DNA from: Gammaproteobacteria bacterium
GTDB lineage: Bacteria > Pseudomonadota > Gammaproteobacteria > Pseudomonadales > Cellvibrionaceae
NCBI GenBank assembly: GCA_021151625.1
Contig: JAGKWY010000099.1
Span: forward strand, 1-13,819
Length of the DNA: 13,819 bases
Direction: 5' to 3'
Shown here: piece after piece, positions 8,185 through 13,819 of the stretch
Numbering within the stretch: the first letter of the stretch is position 1
Layout of the letters: the number at the start of each line of letters is the position of its first letter
Position numbers and translations under genes: made by a program
Notes under the pieces: generated by a model
Database searches by the model: none
What the model saw: the letters and a program-made list of their open reading frames with translations, nothing else
What the model was told of the DNA's origin: nothing

Positions 8185-8655
8185 ATGGCAAAGCAATATT
8201 GGTTATTCAAAGCTGAACCCCATATTTATGGCATAGATCATCTCGCTGCTGCGCCCAACAAAACCGGCCGCTGGGATGGCATTCGCAATTATCAGGCGCG
8301 CAACTTTTTGCGCGACCAGGTAAAACTCGGCGATGAAGTATTTATCTATCACAGCAGCTGCAAAAATGTCGGCATAGTCGGCACCGCCAAAGTCGTAAAA
8401 ACCGCCTACCCAGACCCCACCCAATTTAATCCAGAGAGTGATTACTACGATCCCAAATCTACCCAGGAAAATTCGCGTTGGGTTTCGGTAGATATTCAAC
8501 TCACTAAAGTATTTCCACGCTTAATTCCACTGACAGAAATTAAAGCGCAACCAGAATTGGAGAATATGGTGTTGGTGAAACAGAGCCGGCTCTCTACACA
8601 GCCGGTGACGGGGGATGAGTGGAAATTAATTAATTCGCTGATAGCGAAAAAATAA
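8185..8655 (+). CDS. EVE domain-containing protein (THYN1-like)
   Basis: Small cytoplasmic protein of 156 residues made of a single EVE domain, a PUA/YTH-related fold that binds modified bases in DNA or RNA; the bacterial members have no settled function. Family landmarks are all present: YWLFKAEP at 5-12 (most members have KSEP), WDGIRNYQARNF at 30-41, IYHSSC at 54-59, AYPDP at 74-78, YYDPKS at 87-92, W99 and SRLSTQPV at 134-141. The ATG at 8185 has a strong Shine-Dalgarno, AAGGGAG at 8171-8177. It follows the RNase II gene by 50 bases with no terminator between them, so a shared transcript and an RNA-related role are plausible. An inverted REP pair and a terminator follow. The Ser to Ala change in the first motif is a small deviation within an otherwise typical pocket. 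Confidence 0.9.
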   Translation: MAKQYWLFKAEPHIYGIDHLAAAPNKTGRWDGIRNYQARNFLRDQVKLGDEVFIYHSSCKNVGIVGTAKVVKTAYPDPTQFNPESDYYDPKSTQENSRWVSVDIQLTKVFPRLIPLTEIKAQPELENMVLVKQSRLSTQPVTGDEWKLINSLIAKK

Positions 8656-8722
8656 TCTTCCAGCAAAACGCAACAAGTAAAAGCGGCAAAATAAAGAGTG
8701 ATGAAAAAACAGCAAAAACAAA

Positions 8723-8824
8723 GGGCGCAATAAATTGCGCCCCTACGAAATATAAAAACCATGACATATGGATTGGATCCGCGCGAACCACACAACCAAT
8801 GTAGGGGTTCAATTTATTGAACCC
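8723..8824. repeat. Inverted pair of REP-like hairpins (REPIN-like element)
   Basis: Two 24-base hairpin units sit head to head 54 bases apart. Unit A (8746-8723, - strand) and unit B (8801-8824, + strand) both start with GTAG, then an 8-base stem, the loop TTTA and the returning stem ending CCC. They differ only at two positions in each arm: GGGCGCAA/TTGCGCCC in A and GGGTTCAA/TTGAACCC in B, so base pairing is kept. The 5' GTAG foot, inverted pairing and total length of 102 bases are hallmarks of REP doublets (REPINs) moved by RAYT transposases. No RAYT gene is in the window. The element fills the convergent gap between the EVE gene and the secreted hydrolase gene. Confidence 0.75.
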
Positions 8825-8839
8825 AAAAAATTCGATTCA

Positions 8840-8873
8840 AAATAAAAAACCAGCATCTGCTGGTTTTTTATTT
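8840..8873. terminator. Bidirectional intrinsic terminator
   Basis: A perfect inverted repeat: AAATAAAAAACCAGCA at 8840-8855 and its complement at 8858-8873, with an ATCT apical loop once the closing pair is opened. A and T runs on both sides give a U tract on either strand. It stands between the convergent EVE gene (+) and the secreted hydrolase gene (-), 21 bases after the latter's stop. Confidence 0.9.
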
Positions 8874-8894
8874 ACTGCTTCAAATCAATACAGA

Positions 8895-10565
8895 TTACTC
8901 ATCCGCCATTCGATCCTGCGCTTTGCTTACACCGGTTTCGGGTTCATCCATTTCATCTGCGGGGTCAACACCTGAGTCATCACCATCTTCTTCATCCTCT
9001 TCCGGTTCAAGCGATTCGCCATTCATTTGGCTTTGCTCGATCAAGATAGCTTCCGGAGTTTGAATACCGATATGGTAGGCAGCAAAACCCGGGAGTACTA
9101 CTTGATCCAACGCCATGCCAATAACACGACCTTGATACGGTGATTTGATAGTGGTACGCGCGTTGGTAATTGGGTCTGTGACAGTACCTAACAAATCACC
9201 TTCTTTTACACGCTGCCCTAGTATTGCCTTGCTAAATAAAATTCCGCTCTGGTTTGCACGCACCCAGGTCGAACGGTAATAGACAGGAGCAATTCGATTC
9301 CAGCGTTTTTGTTTGCCATACATTCCCGTTTTTGCGAGCAATGTATTAATCGCGGTAACCCCCTCCTCCACCACTTCGCTTTGCATGGCCATTGGCTCAC
9401 CCGCCTCCAAAGTTACAGCGGGAATTCCGGCGCGCACTGCAGCTGCACGTAAGGAGTTGGGATTGCCGCGCGAATTTAATACCGCAATCACACCAAAACT
9501 CTGTGCGAGGCGCGCTACATTTTCATCACCCAGGTCGGCACGCAGTTGTGGCAAGTTGGTGCGATGGAATGACCCAGTGTGCAAATCAACCAGCGCATCG
9601 CACTGCATAATAATTTTGGAAAAAAATGAATGCGCCAAGCGCGATGCAGAGCTGCCGTGGGTATTACCGGGGAAATAACGATTCCAATCGCGGCGATCTG
9701 GCAGGTAACGGGAGTTGCGGCGGAACCCCATAATATTGGCAACAGGTACACCGATAATGGTGCCGTTTAATTTGGCGGGATCAATTTCAAAAACGACGCG
9801 GCGAATCATTTCAATTCCATTTAGTTCATCGCCATGTACCGCTGCCGTCAGGCACAGTGTTTTACCAGGATTTGCACCATTCACCACCAGCACCGGCGTT
9901 GCTTCACTAAAAGCCCCCACCGCCGCATCAGAATTCCAGGTCAAACGCACTGATGAATTGGGTTTTACTTCGGTATCCAAAATAAATTTGGATAAAGTCA
10001 GCGAGTCAGCCGGAATCGCTTCCGTAGTAACTTGTGAACTTTGGCTGGGCGCTTGCACGCCTTGATTGGAAGATAAAACACTGGAGACAGCAACACTGGA
10101 GGCATCACTTGATGCCGAACTGCTGGCATCAACTACCGTGCCAGCAATAGAGGACTCAGCACTCGATGATGACACTAGTGAGTGAGGCAACACAGATTCA
10201 ACTGAAGCAGTCCCGACCGAAGAAGCTTCCAGAGATGTTCCTGAGCTATTGACACCCACACTGCTATTAACGCCTGCACTGGCTTTAACTTCTGAACTGG
10301 CATTAACTCCTAAACTGGACAATGCCGCGCTGGATTCCGCAATTAATTCAGCCTTGCTGCTAGCAGCAAAATTTTCAGCAAGAACTGTGGGAGCCGCTTC
10401 ACTGGACGACGTGAAACTGGTTTGCGCCAGAACAATCGATGAGAAAAAAAGCAATCCAATAGAAAGTAAAAAAGAATAAAAACGTTTCACACTGATTGAT
10501 AGGACGGTGGTTGATAGGTCGGCGGTAAATAGAACGGTGGTTGATAAGTGGAACTGGCGCTGCAT
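8895..10565 (-). CDS. Secreted succinylglutamate desuccinylase/aspartoacylase-family zinc hydrolase with serine-rich linker
   Basis: Probable exported metal-dependent amidohydrolase of the AstE/AspA branch of the M14 carboxypeptidase fold; the substrate is unknown. The 556-residue form has a signal peptide at about 27-48 (KRFYSFLL to VLAQ), a Ser/Ala/Val-rich low-complexity linker at about 50-185, the catalytic domain at about 190-415, a C-terminal beta-rich domain at about 420-505, and an acidic tail at about 519-541. Zn ligands are H244 and E247 in HGDELNG and H329 in DLHTGS; the likely catalytic Glu is E387 in TLEAGE. The start is uncertain. The ATG at 10565 has a distant GAGA as Shine-Dalgarno and puts 26 residues before the signal peptide. 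The GTG at 10490 gives a normal signal peptide but has no visible Shine-Dalgarno. The gene follows guaA by 84 bases with no clear terminator between. Polyserine-type linkers are common in secreted proteins of Cellvibrio and relatives. Confidence 0.82.
   Translation of the reverse strand: MQRQFHLSTTVLFTADLSTTVLSISVKRFYSFLLSIGLLFFSSIVLAQTSFTSSSEAAPTVLAENFAASSKAELIAESSAALSSLGVNASSEVKASAGVNSSVGVNSSGTSLEASSVGTASVESVLPHSLVSSSSAESSIAGTVVDASSSASSDASSVAVSSVLSSNQGVQAPSQSSQVTTEAIPADSLTLSKFILDTEVKPNSSVRLTWNSDAAVGAFSEATPVLVVNGANPGKTLCLTAAVHGDELNGIEMIRRVVFEIDPAKLNGTIIGVPVANIMGFRRNSRYLPDRRDWNRYFPGNTHGSSASRLAHSFFSKIIMQCDALVDLHTGSFHRTNLPQLRADLGDENVARLAQSFGVIAVLNSRGNPNSLRAAAVRAGIPAVTLEAGEPMAMQSEVVEEGVTAINTLLAKTGMYGKQKRWNRIAPVYYRSTWVRANQSGILFSKAILGQRVKEGDLLGTVTDPITNARTTIKSPYQGRVIGMALDQVVLPGFAAYHIGIQTPEAILIEQSQMNGESLEPEEDEEDGDDSGVDPADEMDEPETGVSKAQDRMADE
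10239..10310 (-). repeat. Four 18-base tandem repeats in the serine-rich linker
   Basis: Inside the hydrolase gene, residues 86-109 are four imperfect hexapeptides: GVNASS, EVKASA, GVNSSV, GVNSSG. The DNA shows the same 18-base period (for example GGAGTTAATGCCAGTTCA and GGCGTTAATAGCAGTGTG). This suggests that the linker grew by repeat expansion, and its length may vary between strains. Confidence 0.7.
10498..10550 (-). repeat. 15-base tandem repeats between the two candidate starts of the hydrolase gene
   Basis: Read on the - strand, units AACCACCGTTCTATT (10542-10528), TACCGCCGACCTATC (10527-10513) and AACCACCGTCCTATC (10512-10498) follow a partial copy at about 10550-10543. The period is five codons, giving STTVL, FTADL, STTVL if translated from the ATG at 10565. 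If translation begins at the GTG at 10490 the repeats form the untranslated leader. Confidence 0.65.
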
Positions 10566-10649
10566 AAGTTCAGTATCTCTTTAATATAGGAATATTACTG
10601 TACAGCACACATCCTTGTGATTACTCCTTAACTGCAATCTATCAGGGAA

Positions 10650-12227
10650 TTATTCCCATTCAATCGTTGCGGGTGGCTTGCTCGATACATCATAGCAAAC
10701 ACGCGAAACACCGGAGATTTCATTGATAATGCGACCAGACACTTTTTCCAGTAATTCGTAAGGCAAATGCGCCCAACGTGCAGTCATAAAATCTACCGTT
10801 TCTACGGCGCGCAACGAAATAACCCACTCGTAACGACGACCATCACCCACTACACCTACGGATTTCACTGGCAGGAATACAGCAAACGCTTGTGAGGTTT
10901 TGTGATACCAGCCAGACGCGTGCAACTCTTCCAAAAAGATTGCATCGGCTTCGCGCAGGATATCCGCATATTCCTTTTTTACTTCGCCGAGGATGCGTAC
11001 GCCCAAACCTGGGCCCGGGAATGGATGACGGTAAACCATGTCGTAGGGCAAACCCAATTCCAAACCAATTGCACGCACTTCATCTTTAAATAATTCACGC
11101 AGCGGTTCAACCAGTTTAAAAGCCATATCTTCCGGCAAACCACCCACATTGTGATGCGATTTAATAACGTGCGCCTTACCAGTTTTGGCCGCAGCAGATT
11201 CGATCACATCAGGATAGATTGTACCTTGTGCTAACCATTTAACATCTTTGAGCTTGGTGGCTTCAGCATCAAATACATCGATAAAAGTACCGCCGATAAT
11301 TTTGCGTTTTTTCTCGGGATCATTAACACCAGCGAGCTTACTGAGAAATTGTTCTGCAGCATCAGCACGGATAACACGCACGCCCATATTTTTGGCGAAC
11401 ATATCCATCACCTGATCGCCTTCGTTTTTGCGCAACAAACCGTTGTCGACAAATACACAAGTGAGCTGATCACCAATAGCTTTGTGCAACAAGGCCGCAA
11501 CTACTGATGAATCCACACCACCAGAAAGGCCAAGCAATACTTTGTCGCCACCCACTTGTTCTTTAACTTTTTTAATCGCATCTTCAACAATGTTGGCTGG
11601 TGTCCACAGCGGCTCGCAACCACAGGTTTGCAGCACAAAGTGCTCGAACATGCGCTTGCCTTGCAATGTGTGGGTCACTTCCGGATGGAACTGTACGCCG
11701 TAGAATTTTTTCGCTTCGTTATACATACCTGCAATTGGGCAGGAAGGTGTAGAAGCCAACAGACTAAAGCCCTCAGGCATTTTGGTCACTTTGTCGCCGT
11801 GACTCATCCATACATCCAGCAGCGCACTACCATCCTGATCCACGTGATCTTTAATATCTTTAAACAGTGATGAGTCACCATGCGCTTTAATTTGTGCGTA
11901 GCCAAACTCGCGAATGTTTGAACCTTCTACCAAACCACCCATTTGCATGGCCATGGTTTGCATACCGTAGCAAATACCAAATACAGGCACACCCAGGCTG
12001 AATACAACCTCTGGTGCGCGTGGCGAACCCGCCTCAGTGGTAGACTCAGGACTGCCCGCCAAAATAATTCCTTTCGGGTTATATTCGCGAATCTCTTCCT
12101 CGCTCATATCCCAGGCGCGAATCTCAGAGAAAACGCCAATCTCGCGCACGCGACGCGCAATTAACTGAGTGTATTGGGAACCGAAATCCAGAATAAGAAT
12201 TCGCTGTGCATGAATATCGTGAGACAT
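10650..12227 (-). CDS. guaA: GMP synthase (glutamine-hydrolysing)
   Basis: Converts XMP to GMP using ATP and ammonia released from glutamine, the last step of guanine nucleotide synthesis. The 525-residue protein has the same length as E. coli GuaA. It has a class I glutamine amidotransferase domain (about 8-200) with triad C86 (FGICYGM), H181 and E183; an ATP pyrophosphatase domain with P-loop SGGVDSS at 235-241; and the C-terminal dimerisation domain ending in PPATIEWE. The start is the ATG at 12227: AGGA lies 6 bases upstream and the N-terminus MSHDIHAQRILILDFG fits orthologues. The open frame extends to a GTG at 12263, but that lies in a repeat and lacks a suitable ribosome-binding site. 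One deviation: the usual SGGPES is AGSPES here, placing Ser at 59 where E. coli has the oxyanion-hole Gly. The gene follows guaB after 169 bases holding a terminator and a palindromic element. Confidence 0.97.
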   Translation of the reverse strand: MSHDIHAQRILILDFGSQYTQLIARRVREIGVFSEIRAWDMSEEEIREYNPKGIILAGSPESTTEAGSPRAPEVVFSLGVPVFGICYGMQTMAMQMGGLVEGSNIREFGYAQIKAHGDSSLFKDIKDHVDQDGSALLDVWMSHGDKVTKMPEGFSLLASTPSCPIAGMYNEAKKFYGVQFHPEVTHTLQGKRMFEHFVLQTCGCEPLWTPANIVEDAIKKVKEQVGGDKVLLGLSGGVDSSVVAALLHKAIGDQLTCVFVDNGLLRKNEGDQVMDMFAKNMGVRVIRADAAEQFLSKLAGVNDPEKKRKIIGGTFIDVFDAEATKLKDVKWLAQGTIYPDVIESAAAKTGKAHVIKSHHNVGGLPEDMAFKLVEPLRELFKDEVRAIGLELGLPYDMVYRHPFPGPGLGVRILGEVKKEYADILREADAIFLEELHASGWYHKTSQAFAVFLPVKSVGVVGDGRRYEWVISLRAVETVDFMTARWAHLPYELLEKVSGRIINEISGVSRVCYDVSSKPPATIEWE

Positions 12228-12233
12228 GTTGAT

Positions 12234-12237
12234 TCCT
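12234..12237 (-). promoter_or_regulatory. Shine-Dalgarno that fixes the guaA start
   Basis: On the - strand AGGA is followed by the 6-base spacer ATCAAC and the ATG at 12227-12225. This supports the 525-residue form over the 537-residue extension from the GTG at 12263, whose upstream bases are a run of G directly touching the codon. Confidence 0.8.
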
Positions 12238-12256
12238 GAAGATAAATAAAAATTCG

Positions 12257-12350
12257 TTTTCACCCCCCCTTTAACAAAGGGAGCCGGGAGGATTAATCTC
12301 CCTTGGCCCTCTTGGCTACGCGCCCCGTTTCAAAGAGGGGAAAATGAAAA
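12257..12350. repeat. Palindromic intergenic repeat element in the guaA leader
   Basis: The element is bounded by TTTTCA at 12257-12262 and its complement TGAAAA at 12345-12350. Each end carries its own hairpin: CCCTTT-AAC-AAAGGG type near 12267-12281, and CCCCGTTTCAAAGAGGGG at 12323-12340. The middle holds a third stem, GGGAG/CTCCC around GATTAAT (12286-12302). The two terminal halves resemble each other when one is reverse-complemented, as in small non-autonomous palindromic elements. No transposase is encoded and there is only one copy in the window, so mobility is inferred. Its right edge overlaps the arm of the guaB terminator. Confidence 0.6.
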
Positions 12351-12372
12351 ACTCGGGCGCACCCGAGTTTTT
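12347..12372 (-). terminator. Intrinsic terminator after guaB
   Basis: Inverted repeat AAAAACTCGGG (12347-12357) and CCCGAGTTTTT (12362-12372) with loop CGCA. Read on the - strand it is a GC-rich hairpin followed by a U run, 24 bases after the guaB stop. The symmetric A/T runs would let it work in either direction. Confidence 0.85.
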
Positions 12373-12396
12373 ACGTCACTCTTATCCGAGCAAAAA

Positions 12397-13819
12397 TTAA
12401 CGACCGCCAATTGGATAGTTCGGTGCTTCCTTGGTGATCTGCACATCGTGCACATGGCTCTCGCCCATACCCGCAGTGGTCACACGTACAAATTCTGGTT
12501 TGGTACGCATAGCTTCCAAATCTGCACAACCGGTGTAGCCCATCGCTGAACGAACACCACCCATCATTTGGTGGATAATGGCAGTCAATGCACCTTTATA
12601 AGGAACACGACCTTCAATGCCCTCTGGCACCAACTTCTCGGCACCCGCGCTAGCATCCTGGAAATAACGATCTGATGAACCCTGGGTTTGCGCCATGGCA
12701 CCCAGAGAACCCATACCGCGGTATGCCTTGTAGGTACGACCTTGATACAACTCCACTTCGCCTGGAGCTTCTTCAGTACCGGCAAACATAGAGCCCATCA
12801 TTACTGCATGAGCACCAGCAACGATCGCTTTGGCAATATCACCAGAGTAACGGATACCACCGTCAGCAATCGCGGGCACGCCAGTACCTTTCAGTGCAGC
12901 CACTACGTTGGCAATGGCCGAAATTTGTGGAACGCCTACACCGCTTACGATACGGGTTGTACAAATAGAACCTGGGCCAATACCAACCTTAACAGCATCT
13001 GCACCCGCTTCCACCAATGCCAGAGCTGCAGCACCGGTAGCGATATTGCCACCGATTACTTGTACTTCAGGGTATTTGGCTTTGATCGCACGCACGCGAT
13101 CCAACACGTTTTTGCTGTGGCCGTGGGCGGTATCCACCACCAACACATCCACACCGGCTTCAACCAATGCATCTACGCGCGCATCAGTATCGCGACTGGT
13201 GCCCACACTGGCACCTACACGTAAGCGACCTTCGGGGTCTTTACAAGCGTTGGGGTATTTTTCAGCTTTGTTGATGTCTTTTACGGTGATCAGGCCGCGC
13301 AATTCAAAATTGTCGTTAACGACCAGTACCTTTTCGATGCGGTGCTTGTGCAACAGGTTACGCACTTCTTCGGCAGATACGCCTTCTTTAACAGTAACCA
13401 ACTGCGCCTTGGGGGTCATAATGCTGGAAACCCTTGCATCCAGATTGGTCTCAAAACGGACGTCGCGACCAGTCACTATGCCGACCAAATTGCCGTTGTC
13501 CATCACAGGTACGCCGGAAATGCTGTTCTTGCGAGTAAGCGCAATCAGTTCACGAATAGTTGCGCTGGACTCGATAGTAATTGGGTCTTTTACTACACCA
13601 GCTTCGAACTTCTTAACCGCACGCACTTCAGCGGCTTGTTGCTCGATACTCATGCTCTTGTGAATAATGCCGATGCCGCCATCCTGTGCAATAGCAATAG
13701 CCAGGCGGGATTCGGTAACGGTATCCATCGCAGCGGAAATCAGAGGGATATTTAGCTGGATCTTGCGAGTCAACTGAGTTTTCAGGGATACATCTTTCGG
13801 GGTCACATCCGAAAAACCT
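12397..13819 (-). CDS. guaB: IMP dehydrogenase, 5' end cut by the window edge
   Basis: NAD+-dependent oxidation of IMP to XMP, the rate-limiting step of GMP synthesis. About 473 residues are visible. The frame is open to the right edge, and the GTG at 13806 is an internal Val codon because the preceding codons read GFSD, matching the expected GFSDVTPKDVSLKTQL region; roughly 15-20 N-terminal residues are missing. Counting that Val as 1, tandem CBS domains lie at about 71-185, the catalytic Cys is 282 in GPGSICTTRIV, the phosphate-binding motif IADGGIRYSGD is at 313-323, and the mobile flap region contains YRGMGSLGAM at 362-371. The AQTQGSSDRYFQ segment after the flap is like the Pseudomonas form. 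A strong terminator follows the stop by 24 bases, so coupling to guaA, normal in guaBA operons, may be weakened. Confidence 0.96.
   Translation of the reverse strand, partial: GFSDVTPKDVSLKTQLTRKIQLNIPLISAAMDTVTESRLAIAIAQDGGIGIIHKSMSIEQQAAEVRAVKKFEAGVVKDPITIESSATIRELIALTRKNSISGVPVMDNGNLVGIVTGRDVRFETNLDARVSSIMTPKAQLVTVKEGVSAEEVRNLLHKHRIEKVLVVNDNFELRGLITVKDINKAEKYPNACKDPEGRLRVGASVGTSRDTDARVDALVEAGVDVLVVDTAHGHSKNVLDRVRAIKAKYPEVQVIGGNIATGAAALALVEAGADAVKVGIGPGSICTTRIVSGVGVPQISAIANVVAALKGTGVPAIADGGIRYSGDIAKAIVAGAHAVMMGSMFAGTEEAPGEVELYQGRTYKAYRGMGSLGAMAQTQGSSDRYFQDASAGAEKLVPEGIEGRVPYKGALTAIIHQMMGGVRSAMGYTGCADLEAMRTKPEFVRVTTAGMGESHVHDVQITKEAPNYPIGGR

Noticed and set aside
8496..8812. Two - strand open frames across the EVE 3' end and the REP pair
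   Set aside because: One overlaps the EVE gene antisense and both run through the REP hairpins; no ribosome-binding site or recognisable domain.
12228..12263. Upstream GTG start extending GuaA by 12 residues
   Set aside because: The extension runs into the palindromic repeat, has no properly spaced Shine-Dalgarno and is not part of normal GuaA; the ATG at 12227 has one.
12908..13663. 251-codon open frame on the + strand
   Set aside because: Lies entirely antisense to the unmistakable guaB coding sequence; composition (Ala/Thr/Ser/Pro-rich) is that of an antisense shadow.
13804..13806. GTG as the guaB start
   Set aside because: Codons before it continue the expected GuaB sequence (GFSD), so the gene runs off the window.
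1..13819. CRISPR arrays, tRNA or rRNA genes, insertion sequences, prophage or toxin-antitoxin genes
   Set aside because: Looked for on both strands; no regularly spaced repeats with spacers, no recognisable tRNA/rRNA sequence and no such genes were seen.

Overview
The window is a stretch of chromosomal, mostly housekeeping DNA from a gammaproteobacterium. GuaA, GuaB, GabD, NhaP2, SuhB and RNase II all resemble the Escherichia coli/Pseudomonas forms of these proteins. A secreted protein with a long serine/alanine-rich linker, of the kind common in Cellvibrio, Saccharophagus and relatives, makes a Cellvibrionaceae-type host likely (inference, no search run). No tRNA, rRNA, CRISPR array, integrase, transposase or phage gene was seen. 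No intergenic gap exceeds 240 bases.

Layout, left to right. suhB (+) and a chemoreceptor gene (-) converge on a symmetric terminator at 841-877. The - strand then carries, in transcription order, nhaP2 (potassium/proton antiporter, TTG start), gabD (succinate-semialdehyde dehydrogenase, 22 bases later) and the chemoreceptor gene (about 160 bases later). A 209-base divergent promoter region separates nhaP2 from an RNase II-type exoribonuclease gene (+), which is followed after 50 bases by an EVE-domain gene (+). A pair of inverted REP-like hairpins and a second symmetric terminator lie between the EVE gene and the next - strand block. That block reads guaB (cut by the right edge), guaA, and then a secreted AstE/AspA-like zinc hydrolase of unknown substrate.

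How the parts work together. GuaB and GuaA catalyse the two steps from IMP to GMP. Here they are separated by an intrinsic terminator and a palindromic repeat of about 94 bases that forms the guaA leader, so the usual guaBA co-transcription may be reduced. RNase II and the EVE protein probably form a small RNA-related operon. NhaP2 and GabD may be co-transcribed; a shared role in ion/pH stress is speculative.

I do not see a clear new defence or mobile system. The items most worth a second look are the covarying REP pair, the guaB-guaA intergenic element, the serine-rich secreted hydrolase with a repeat-built N-terminus, and a palindrome inside the predicted nhaP2 promoter. Three starts were moved or questioned: the chemoreceptor at 2534, guaA at 12227, and the hydrolase at 10565 or 10490.
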